From assembly GCA_965371945.1 (NCBI GenBank), contig CBDVAK010000051.1:1-15349 (forward strand): DNA of 15,349 nt, in the 5' to 3' direction. Shown here in pieces: positions 7,822 to 14,716 of the stretch. The position numbers and the translations under genes were made by a program. The notes below the pieces were generated by a model, which was given only the letters and a program-made list of their open reading frames with translations, was not told the DNA's origin and did not search any database. The stretch is from CBDVAK01 sp965371945. Its GTDB lineage: Bacteria; Pseudomonadota; Gammaproteobacteria; Competibacterales; JAHEDQ01. Within the stretch, counting starts at the first letter, position 1; the number at the start of each line of letters is the position of its first letter.

Positions 7822-8318
7822 TAGATGAAATAGTCCCAGCGCCCTGCTGTCGGCGGTAGCGGCAGCGGATGCCATTGCGGGTGGTCCAGGGCCCGGTCAC
7901 ACAGAACCAGGGCACCCGGCTGTGACAAGCGGTGTATCAACGGTGCGATGCGTTGTGCCAGGCGGGCGTCCTCTGCCAGGTCTTCAGAGCCGATGTCGGC
8001 GTGTGTCAGCGCCGCCGGTGGCACTGCTTGCTGTGCAAACCTGGCCAGGGTGTCCCCGAAGTCGCCGATCAGCAGATAGTCATCTTCGGGGATGCAGTCT
8101 GGCGGTGCATGCACGGCTTTGTCGAAAACAAATATATCCCTGTCTCCGAGAGTCTTGCGCAGATAGTCGTAGGTGCGCCCCTTGCCGAGCCCCAGTTCCA
8201 GTACCGGACCTGACAGGTCGCGAATCTTCTCTGCGGCGAAGTCGATACAGGCCCGCTGGGTCACCAGTCTTGCGATCATCCGCTCCAGGCGGCTGCGGTG
8301 GTCGGTTTGCCGGGCCAT
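7794..8318 (-). CDS. Small class I SAM-dependent methyltransferase
   Basis: This 174-residue cytoplasmic protein transfers a methyl group from SAM to an unknown acceptor. Motif I is clear: VLELGLGKGRTYDYL at 39-53. The strand FVFD ends in D66, the usual ribose-binding acidic residue, and a motif IV-like segment lies at HADIGSED (106-113). The arrangement 'SRLERMIARLVTQRACIDFAAE' followed by motif I recalls the short Methyltransf_17 family, from memory. I chose the ATG at 8318 because this N-terminus fits the family; an ATG at 8357 in the same frame would overlap the upstream gene and add 13 unlikely residues. No good ribosome binding site is visible, so it probably depends on coupling to the cNMP-domain gene, whose stop is four bases away. 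It is the last gene of the ABC/cNMP operon and ends inside the convergent P460 gene. Confidence 0.82.
   Translation of the reverse strand: MARQTDHRSRLERMIARLVTQRACIDFAAEKIRDLSGPVLELGLGKGRTYDYLRKTLGDRDIFVFDKAVHAPPDCIPEDDYLLIGDFGDTLARFAQQAVPPAALTHADIGSEDLAEDARLAQRIAPLIHRLSQPGALVLCDRALDHPQWHPLPLPPTAGRWDYFIYQLPASAGR
7801..7814. repeat. Perfect palindrome CCTGCT-GA-AGCAGG at the convergent gene ends
   Basis: Six-base arms flank two bases, inside the 28-base overlap of the P460 and methyltransferase genes. It could form a tight hairpin in either transcript, but no T run follows on either strand, so I do not call it a terminator. A related palindrome lies at 11574-11586 at the other end of the minus-strand operon. 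Confidence 0.35.
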
Positions 8319-8322
8319 GGTT

Positions 8323-8775
8323 TCAGCCGTCGCCGGTTCTGGCCAGCATGAGTTCATTGGTCGTCGATGCCAGGCGCATTGAGATGATGCGCAGGATCTC
8401 GACCGCCATTTGTGGATAGCTGGTGATCAATTGCATGAAGTTTTCCTTGGTGATCCGCAAGGTAACCACTTCATTCTGCGCTCTGACCGTAGCGGTTCTC
8501 GGCACGTCGCACAGGATCGCGATTTCGCCTACGATCTCGTTGCTGTCGCGGGTTGAGACCAGCAGCGGTCCCTGGTCGGTATCGACCAGTATCTCCACCA
8601 CGCCCTCTATGATGACGTAGGCGGCATCGCCGATTTCCCCCTGTTTGCAGAGGATCTGGCCGGCCTCGTAGCTAAGCCAGTCGCTGGTGAAGGCCAGCAG
8701 CTTGAGTTTTGAAGGCTCGATGTTTGCGAACAACGGAATGTTGCGCAACATTCGTACTTCGGATTCCAGACTCAT
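8323..8775 (-). CDS. Stand-alone cyclic-nucleotide-binding domain protein
   Basis: This 150-residue soluble protein is essentially one cNMP-binding domain of the CRP/PKA type. It has the lead helix with LRNIPLFANI (10-19), strand-turn YEAGQILCKQGEIGDAAYVI (36-55), and the phosphate-binding cassette GEIAILCDVPRTATV (83-97). In the cassette G83, E84 and R93, the residues that hold the ribose and cyclic phosphate, are all present, so binding of cAMP or cGMP is plausible. A C-terminal helix follows (about 111-145). There is no helix-turn-helix after it, so this is not a CRP-type DNA-binding regulator. The start is supported by AGGAGG at 8789-8784, eight bases before the ATG. The gene lies 20 bases after the ABC gene and four bases before the methyltransferase gene, so it probably senses a nucleotide for that module. 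Confidence 0.88.
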   Translation of the reverse strand: MSLESEVRMLRNIPLFANIEPSKLKLLAFTSDWLSYEAGQILCKQGEIGDAAYVIIEGVVEILVDTDQGPLLVSTRDSNEIVGEIAILCDVPRTATVRAQNEVVTLRITKENFMQLITSYPQMAVEILRIISMRLASTTNELMLARTGDG

Positions 8776-8795
8776 CAGATACGCCTCCTGCGTCG

Positions 8796-11444
8796 CTATT
8801 GCGAGGCCAGCAGTTTCGAAAAGGCGGAGTTCTCGTCACCCTTCAGGTCGGACCACGAGCCCTGCTGTATGATCTTGCCCTCGGACACCGCCAGGATCAC
8901 CTCAAAACCCTCCGCCTGGCCGGCGCGGTTGAGCACCCAGAACAGCCCGCGCCCACGCATGTGCTCCTGGATATTGGTCATCACCCGTGTTTCGGCCCGC
9001 GCATCCAGGGTGGCGGTAGCCTCGTTGATGATCATGATCGCCGGCCTTTTCAGCAGACAGCGCACGATGCCGATTTTCTGCCTCAACACCGGTGTCAGGC
9101 GGGCACCCGCGGTACCGGTCTGGTAGTCCAGGCCCACCTGTACGATGAGCGGGCGCAGCTGCAGCGCATCCACGGTTTGTTGCAGAAATCCACTGAGTTG
9201 CTGTTGGCTTTGGGCCTGACCGTAGGCCCGTTTGCCGAACAGAATATTGTCCTGCAGGGTGGAGGCCGCATTGTACCTGTCGGAATCGAAGAACTCGATG
9301 ACGTTGGCGAGGTTGGCGGGTAGTCCGGCGGAGAATGCCTTGCGTGCCACCAGAATCTGCTGTTGTACCTCTGCATCGATCAGGTCGAGTCGATGGCGCG
9401 CCGGGATCAGCATAAAGGCTAACGACAGCAGCCGCGACTGGTCCTCGTTGGAGGCGGCCTCGATGCCACCCGTGCTGATGCGTCCCAGTAGCAACTGGAA
9501 ATCGGGCAGCTGTTCTTCACTGATGAATGAATAGCGTTGGAAGAACTCATGGCCGGGGGGCAGATCGGAGAATAGATCGACCATGGTCTCCGCGACTTTG
9601 GCGCCGATCCCGGTCAGTTTGTCGAGCAGCCGGGTTTCTTCCAGGACCTGACGAATGTAAGGGTGGTTGGCGAGGTCGTCGATCTGGAAAGAGCTATCCC
9701 TGGGGGTTCCGAATATCAGGTTCTCTGCGGTAGTAGCGTTGAGGTTGTAGTGATCGGTGGCGAACGGTTCCACCAGATTGGTTTGTCCCGACTGTTGCAG
9801 TTGGTGGCGGAGTTCACGACGCGCCTCCAGGATGCGTGATGCCAGCTCGGGACGGCGATCCGGATCCATGTTGCTGCGCAAACCCAGTTGATAGATATCA
9901 TCCTCCATCTCCACCAATCGGAACAGTTCAAAAGCACGTTCCTCGAGCTGTTCGAAATCGCTGGCGCCGGCTGCCTCGAAGTCGATCCAGCGCGCGTTGG
10001 CGTCATCCAGACTGTTGCCCGCCTCGCTGGCCAGCTGTTCCTCCCGGCGGCGTTGCTTGCGACCCTGCTCGTCATAATCGGCCGGCGCCACCGGTCTGCT
10101 CTTCAAGCCGTAATACAGATTGTCGCGCACGCTACCGGAGAACACGAAGCAGCTGGGACCCACGTAGGCCAGTCGACGGCCTGTGACCGCTTCCGGCAGG
10201 TCGGCCAGATTTGTGCCACCGATTGTGAGTCGGCCGCTGCTGGGGCTGAGCAAGCGCGCCACCAGCCGGCTCAGTTCGTCCTTGCCGGAGCCGGCCAGCC
10301 CGACCAGGGCGACATGACGATCGCTGGCGACCTTGAACGTGGCGTCCTCCACGATACCGACCAGATCATCCTCGGAGTAGCTGACATTGGAAGCCACGAC
10401 ATCGCCATTGAGCTCGGGTAACGGCTGGGGATCGGCGTCCAGTTTCTCCAGCTCGATCATGTCGGAGGGATGGAACTGGTCGATGATCTGGGTGTACTTG
10501 ACCCGCACGTCTTCTTTCATCTGGTAGTACTTGAGGATCTCTGCCCACGGTGAAGCAAGGTCCTTGTATGCTGCCAATACCGCCACCAGTGCCCCCAGAG
10601 ACAGTTGGCCGTTGATGACGAACATGCCACCCACCAAATAGAAAAAGAAAGGTGTGATCTGGGCCAGAAAGTTGTTCAAAAACTTGATCATGAACTTGCG
10701 CTTGTACAGGTCGTAGCGAATCTGGAAGATCCTGCCCAACCTTGCGCCGATGTCGGCACGTTCCAGCCTGGAGGTGGCGTGGACGTGAATCTCGGTGACA
10801 CCAGATACTGATTCGCCGACCCGATCGGCCAATTTGCGGACCGTCAGCACCCGTTGTTTGGCGAGCAGGTTGACCCGCTTTTGCAGTTTCGGGATCAGAT
10901 AGAGCTGGAACGGGTACAGCGCAGTGGCGGCGACACCCAGCACCAGATCCTGGTTGTAAATGAAGAACAGATAGGTGATCAACAGCCCGCCCTGCATGGC
11001 CGGCAGCGCAAAGGCTTCGCCGATAAATCCACCCAGAGGCTCGGTTTCGGCCGTCAACATGGGGATTATCTCCCCGGCTGAGGTGCGTTTGAAATGTGGT
11101 AGCGGGAATCTGAGAATCCGGGTGTAGAGTTGGTAGCGCAGCCTTCTGAGCATGCGCTCGCCCAGCACGCCCCGATAGATATTCAGATAGTACTTTACTG
11201 CCCCGTTGACGATCACCAGGGCCAGAAAAACCCCACATAGCACCATCAGGTAACTGATCTGATCGACCGGCATGCCGAGTACCGATTCCGGAATGTCGAC
11301 CCCACCGATGGCCTGATTGATGATGCGTTTGGGAATTTCCAGCGACACGTAGATCAGCGGCATCGAGGCTGCCGTCAACACGATCAGGTAGATCTGCTGT
11401 CGCAGGCTGTACCTGAGTATGTAGCGATAGATCGATTTTTCCAT
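8796..11444 (-). CDS. ABC exporter-like membrane protein with a degenerate, split nucleotide-binding domain
   Basis: The protein has 882 residues counted from the ATG at 11444. An exporter-type six-helix membrane domain fills about residues 15-300 (segments near 18-36, 64-86, 148-163, 166-184, 258-276 and 281-297). An ATPase-like domain follows from about 345. Its motifs are altered: Walker A GLAGSGKD (382-389) has D for S/T; the Q-loop glutamine position is P430 in YVGPS; the signature is LTPVL (783-787) instead of LSGGQ; Walker B IINEAT (805-810) has N for D but keeps E808; and the H-loop histidine is N839. About 350 residues separate the Q-loop from the signature, against the usual 50-60. 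The insert is charged (about 451-550) and contains a duplicated segment (556-579 and 714-737). The ORF extends upstream to a GTG at 11507, but MEKSIYRYILRYS looks like the true N-terminus; no clear ribosome binding site supports either start. The substrate is unknown, and transport by normal ATP hydrolysis is doubtful. Confidence 0.85.
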   Translation of the reverse strand: MEKSIYRYILRYSLRQQIYLIVLTAASMPLIYVSLEIPKRIINQAIGGVDIPESVLGMPVDQISYLMVLCGVFLALVIVNGAVKYYLNIYRGVLGERMLRRLRYQLYTRILRFPLPHFKRTSAGEIIPMLTAETEPLGGFIGEAFALPAMQGGLLITYLFFIYNQDLVLGVAATALYPFQLYLIPKLQKRVNLLAKQRVLTVRKLADRVGESVSGVTEIHVHATSRLERADIGARLGRIFQIRYDLYKRKFMIKFLNNFLAQITPFFFYLVGGMFVINGQLSLGALVAVLAAYKDLASPWAEILKYYQMKEDVRVKYTQIIDQFHPSDMIELEKLDADPQPLPELNGDVVASNVSYSEDDLVGIVEDATFKVASDRHVALVGLAGSGKDELSRLVARLLSPSSGRLTIGGTNLADLPEAVTGRRLAYVGPSCFVFSGSVRDNLYYGLKSRPVAPADYDEQGRKQRRREEQLASEAGNSLDDANARWIDFEAAGASDFEQLEERAFELFRLVEMEDDIYQLGLRSNMDPDRRPELASRILEARRELRHQLQQSGQTNLVEPFATDHYNLNATTAENLIFGTPRDSSFQIDDLANHPYIRQVLEETRLLDKLTGIGAKVAETMVDLFSDLPPGHEFFQRYSFISEEQLPDFQLLLGRISTGGIEAASNEDQSRLLSLAFMLIPARHRLDLIDAEVQQQILVARKAFSAGLPANLANVIEFFDSDRYNAASTLQDNILFGKRAYGQAQSQQQLSGFLQQTVDALQLRPLIVQVGLDYQTGTAGARLTPVLRQKIGIVRCLLKRPAIMIINEATATLDARAETRVMTNIQEHMRGRGLFWVLNRAGQAEGFEVILAVSEGKIIQQGSWSDLKGDENSAFSKLLASQ
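9234..9305 (-). repeat. Second copy of a 24-residue internal protein repeat in the ABC protein
   Basis: This encodes residues 714-737 (N-x-x-E-x-F-x-x-D-x-YN then DNILFG). It aligns without gaps to residues 556-579 with ten identities of 24 and several conservative changes. Both copies end in the E/D-N-[LI]-[IL]-FG pattern that normally follows the Q-loop of ABC exporters. Confidence 0.55.
9708..9779 (-). repeat. First copy of the 24-residue internal protein repeat in the ABC protein
   Basis: This encodes residues 556-579, ending in ENLIFG. The offset to the second copy is 158 residues. A third, more distant relative of the end motif is DNLYYG at residues 441-446, in the normal post-Q-loop position. 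Confidence 0.55.
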
Positions 11445-11566
11445 TGTGACCGTGGCTATGTGGATGGGCTCGATACCAGGGCCCAGGCGGTCTGGGTCGG
11501 GCACCACGATGCACTAGCAGTTCCGGGTGGCCGATTCGACCTCTGTCAGGACCGGACTTTTTCGCC

Positions 11567-11597
11567 ACTATAGCTGCTTTCAGCAGGGGGTGCTCAA
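11567..11597 (-). promoter_or_regulatory. Candidate promoter for the ABC/cNMP/methyltransferase operon
   Basis: On the minus strand, TTGAGC (11597-11592) and TATAGT (11572-11567) are 19 bases apart. The -10 box matches at five of six positions and the -35 box at four, but the spacing is longer than ideal. The palindrome at 11574-11586 lies between the boxes, where a repressor could act. The leader to the ATG at 11444 would be about 115 bases. Confidence 0.3.
11574..11586. repeat. Palindrome CTGCT-TTC-AGCAG in the divergent promoter region
   Basis: Perfect five-base arms flank three bases and sit within the spacer of the candidate minus-strand promoter. The same CTGCT/AGCAG arms occur at 7802-7813, beyond the end of the same operon. 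An operator is possible but unproven. Confidence 0.3.
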
Positions 11598-11667
11598 GAC
11601 GACGCGAGGGAGGTGCGCAAGATCACCGCTTGATCTGCGCCGCGGAATTCGCCAAATTTGCGCTTCC

Positions 11668-12915
11668 ATGTGTGCCAGCGACTCTGACAACAGTGCCCGG
11701 CCTGTCATAGCCGTCGTACTAAAAGGCTATCCGAGGCTCTCGGAAACATTTATCGCCCAGGAGATCCTCGCCCTGGAAAGGTGTGGTCTGGACTTGCGGT
11801 TGGTGTCGTTGCGGCAACCGACCGATGCCAGCCGTCATCCGATACATGCCGAGATCCGGGCCCCGGTCAGGTATTTGCCGGAGTACCTGCACCGACAGCC
11901 GGTCCGCGTGCTGCGCGCCTGGTGGAGAGTCCGCCGCTACCCCGGCTATGCCAGGGCGGTCGGAGTCTGGCGCCGTGACCTGCGCCGTGACCGCAGCCGC
12001 AACAGGATTCGCCGGTTTGGGCAGGCATTGGTGCTGGCCAGCGAACTGGAACCCGAAGTGGGCCATTTGCATGCCCATTTCATTCATACACCGGCTTCGG
12101 TTGCCCGTTACGCGGCCATCATTGTTGGTTTGCCCTGGTCGGTATCGGCACATGCCAAGGATATCTGGACCAGCCCCGAATGGGAGATCCGTGAAAAGCT
12201 CGCTTGCTGTGCCTGGCTGGTAACCTGTACGGCCGCCAACCACCGATATCTTTCACGCCTGAGCAATGGCGGCGACCGGGTTTCGCTGGTTTACCATGGT
12301 CTCGATTTCGAACGCTTTCCGGCGCCACCGCCGCGGTCACGGGCGGACGGTCCCGTGGTGCTGCTGTCGGTCGGCAGAGCGGTGCCGAAGAAGGGTTATG
12401 AGGTGCTTCTGCAGGCGTTGGCGCGCCTTCCTGAGAAACTGGACTGGCGCTTGATCCACATCGGCGGCGGGCCGTTGTTGGAGCGGTTGCGTCAGCGCGG
12501 CGAGGCCCTCGGTCTGGCATCGCGGGTGAGCTGGCGGGGTGCGTTGCCCCAGCAGGCGGTGTTGGCGGCCTACCGGCAAGCCGATCTGTTCGTGCTGGCC
12601 TCCAGAGTGGTCGAGGACGGCGATCGTGACGGCCTGCCGAACGTTCTGATGGAGGCACAAAGTCAGCGACTGGCCTGTGTCTCGACGTGGGTGTCGGGCA
12701 TACCGGAACTGATCGAGGACGGAGTGACCGGTTTGCTGGTGGCGCCGGATGACTGTGGGGCACTGGCGGACACATTGCAGCGGTTGATCGAAAATCCCGG
12801 GCTTCGACGGGAGCTTGGCGAGCGCGGATTCGAACGCGTTCGGCGGCATTTTTCGCACCACCAGGGAATCGCCGATCTGATGCATCGACTCAGGCCCGGG
12901 GGGACTCAGCAATGA
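11668..12915 (+). CDS. Glycosyltransferase, GT4-like (GT-B fold)
   Basis: This 415-residue cytoplasmic enzyme should transfer a sugar from an activated donor to a glycan or lipid acceptor. The N-terminal domain contains KGYPRLSETFIAQEI (19-33), typical of WcaL-like glycosyltransferases, and HLHAHFIHTPASVA (133-146). The C-terminal donor domain starts at about 229 with LLSVGRAVPKKGYEVL (232-247), where K241/K242 are in the phosphate-contact position. The family E-x7-E signature appears as D321-x7-E329 in DGLPNVLMEA, followed by GIPELIEDGVTGLLV (344-358). The frame is open upstream to a GTG at 11527, but the ATG at 11668 gives the normal family start just before VIAVVLKGYP; no clear ribosome binding site is visible. 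The stop overlaps the next glycosyltransferase start (ATGA), so the two act in one pathway. Donor and acceptor are unknown. Confidence 0.88.
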   Translation: MCASDSDNSARPVIAVVLKGYPRLSETFIAQEILALERCGLDLRLVSLRQPTDASRHPIHAEIRAPVRYLPEYLHRQPVRVLRAWWRVRRYPGYARAVGVWRRDLRRDRSRNRIRRFGQALVLASELEPEVGHLHAHFIHTPASVARYAAIIVGLPWSVSAHAKDIWTSPEWEIREKLACCAWLVTCTAANHRYLSRLSNGGDRVSLVYHGLDFERFPAPPPRSRADGPVVLLSVGRAVPKKGYEVLLQALARLPEKLDWRLIHIGGGPLLERLRQRGEALGLASRVSWRGALPQQAVLAAYRQADLFVLASRVVEDGDRDGLPNVLMEAQSQRLACVSTWVSGIPELIEDGVTGLLVAPDDCGALADTLQRLIENPGLRRELGERGFERVRRHFSHHQGIADLMHRLRPGGTQQ

Positions 12916-14060
12916 ACGTCGCATTCTACGCCCCGCTCAAACCACCGGATCATCCGAACCCGTCTGGCGACCGACGCATGGCCCGTTCGATCTGCAGCGC
13001 ATTGCGTGCGGCAGGTTGCGATGTGGTGCTGGCCTCTCGCCTGCGTAGCTGGGAGGGAACCGGCGATCTGGACAGACAACGCCGTCTGCAAATGGTGGCG
13101 AGTGCACTGGGGCGTCGCCTGGTGCGTCGCTGGGGTAACGGTCGGGCAGCTTGGCGACCCGAGGCCTGGTTGACCTATCATCTCTACCACAAGGCCCCTG
13201 ACTGGCTGGGTCCGGTGGTCAGTGATGCTCTGGGTATTCCCTATATCGTAATCGAGGCCTCCTCCGCCAGCAGCCAGCAGGGCGGGCCCTGGGATCTTGG
13301 CTATCGGGCGGCCGTGGCCGCGATCAGACAGGCCGATGCGCTGCTGGTACCCAATCGCAACGACCTGCAGGCATTGAGGCGCCTGCTCGGCGACTCCGAG
13401 CGGATTCGCTATCTGCCGCCGTTCGTGGATTTGGCACCTTATCTGGGTCGTGATCGAACCCGATTGCGCAGCCAGTTGGCCCGCAAATGGGGCCTTGACC
13501 GGAATACGCCCTGGTTGTTCTGCGTGGCGATGATGCGGGAGGGCGACAAGCTGGCGTCCTACCGACAACTGGCGGTGGCTCTGGGGACGGTGATCGATCT
13601 GCCCTGGCAACTGGTGGTGATCGGTGACGGTGAGGCACGAAGCGCGGTCAGCGCCGTCCTCGAGGCGGCGCTCGGGCGGCGCTGCACCATGGTTGGGCAG
13701 GCCGATGGCGCCCTGGTCGCGGACGGCTTGGTCGCCGCGGATCTGTTGGTCTGGCCGGCTGTCAACGAAGCCTACGGGATGGCTTTGCTGGAGGCTCAGG
13801 CGGCCGGTGTCGCGGTGGTGGCCGGGCGTGTAGGCGGCGTCCCGGATCTGATTGTGGATGGTGTCACCGGGATTCTGGTCGAATCTGGAGATACGATCTC
13901 TTTTGGCGCCGCGGTGCGTGGCTTGCTGAACGACCCCTCGCGCCGCCGGCAGATGGGGCGGAACGCCAGGCGCAAGACAGCGTCCGATCACGGTATCACC
14001 GCAGCCGGCGGGGTACTGCTGGAGGTAATCCAGCGCACAGCAATGGAGCGCATGCGATGA
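12912..14060 (+). CDS. Second GT4-like glycosyltransferase
   Basis: The protein has 382 residues and a GT-B layout. The N-terminal half opens with NVAFYAPLKPPDHPNPSGDRR (2-22), including the loop that normally binds the acceptor/donor cleft, and contains an IVIEASSAS segment at 112-120. The donor domain has WQLVVIGDGEARSAV (232-246) and the full E-x7-E signature, E286 to E294, in NEAYGMALLEAQAAG (285-299). GGVPDLIVDGVTGILV (308-323) follows. The family is the same as its upstream neighbour, but the proteins are clearly different in sequence, so this is not a recent tandem duplication. The ATG overlaps the upstream stop, and a G-rich run lies at 12898-12902. Its stop overlaps the phosphatase start. 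The sugar and acceptor cannot be read from the sequence. Confidence 0.88.
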   Translation: MNVAFYAPLKPPDHPNPSGDRRMARSICSALRAAGCDVVLASRLRSWEGTGDLDRQRRLQMVASALGRRLVRRWGNGRAAWRPEAWLTYHLYHKAPDWLGPVVSDALGIPYIVIEASSASSQQGGPWDLGYRAAVAAIRQADALLVPNRNDLQALRRLLGDSERIRYLPPFVDLAPYLGRDRTRLRSQLARKWGLDRNTPWLFCVAMMREGDKLASYRQLAVALGTVIDLPWQLVVIGDGEARSAVSAVLEAALGRRCTMVGQADGALVADGLVAADLLVWPAVNEAYGMALLEAQAAGVAVVAGRVGGVPDLIVDGVTGILVESGDTISFGAAVRGLLNDPSRRRQMGRNARRKTASDHGITAAGGVLLEVIQRTAMERMR

Positions 14061-14659
14061 CCTGGCTGGCAATGATTCGACACGGTCCCACCGAATGGAA
14101 CGCAGAAGGCCGCATCCAGGGACATACGGATGTTGCGCTCAGCGTTGCCGGCATCCGCCAGTTGCAGGGCTGCGCGCCGCCGGCAGCGCTGGTCGGGTTT
14201 GATTGCCTCAGCAGCCCGCTGCGCCGGACTTTGCAGACCGCGCGTCTGCTCGGCTGCGAACCGCAGCCGGCTGCCGAGCTGATCGAGATGTGCTGGGGCC
14301 GATGGGAGGGTGCTCGCCTGTCCGAGTTGCGCGAGCGTTACGGTGGTGCCATGCAGGCGCTGGAGGATCGTGGGCTGGATTTCTGTCCCCCCGGGGGAGA
14401 AAGTCCTAGAATGGTACAGAAGCGGCTCATGCCGTGGTTTGCCAGGGTCGCCTGGGTCGGCCGGCCGACCCTGGCGGTCAGTCACAAGGGCGTGATACGT
14501 GCCACAATGGCGCTGGCCCTGAATTGGGACATGACCGGCCGCATGCCTGTGCGCGTGGATTGGTCGGCGTTTCATCTGTTCCGGCTGTCCGCCAACGGTA
14601 TTCCGATCCTGGTACAGGCCAATATCGCAGCGAGGGCCAATGCTGAACTGATCCTGTGA
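14057..14659 (+). CDS. Histidine phosphatase (phosphoglycerate mutase-like) family protein
   Basis: The 200-residue cytoplasmic enzyme has the RHG signature at 8-10 (H9 is the phosphate acceptor), followed by PTEWNAEGRIQGHTDVALS (11-29). The second arginine is in SSPLRRTLQTA (52-62), the acidic residue in WGRWEG (80-85, E84), and the second catalytic histidine is H143 in AVSHKGVIRA. All expected active-site residues are present. Family members remove phosphate from sugars, nucleotides, alpha-ribazole phosphate or proteins, so the name does not give the substrate. Its ATG overlaps the upstream glycosyltransferase stop and follows GGAG at 14045-14048, which suggests it dephosphorylates an intermediate of the same sugar pathway. 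There are no cobalamin genes nearby to support a CobC role. Confidence 0.88.
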   Translation: MTWLAMIRHGPTEWNAEGRIQGHTDVALSVAGIRQLQGCAPPAALVGFDCLSSPLRRTLQTARLLGCEPQPAAELIEMCWGRWEGARLSELRERYGGAMQALEDRGLDFCPPGGESPRMVQKRLMPWFARVAWVGRPTLAVSHKGVIRATMALALNWDMTGRMPVRVDWSAFHLFRLSANGIPILVQANIAARANAELIL

Positions 14660-14716
14660 ACTGGGTCAGTGGATGCTATAAAGGAAGGGATGACTGGGGA
14701 AGAAACTGCGGTAGTC

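Noticed and set aside
10366..11568. 400-residue open frame on the minus strand in another frame of the ABC gene
   Set aside because: It lies inside the ABC exporter-like gene. Its composition (rich in R, H, Q, G, P) is that of an out-of-frame reading, and it has no recognisable domain.
12906..14072. 388-residue open frame antisense to the second glycosyltransferase
   Set aside because: It mirrors the glycosyltransferase gene almost exactly, and its protein is low in hydrophobic order with no motif. Long antisense frames are common in GC-rich genes.
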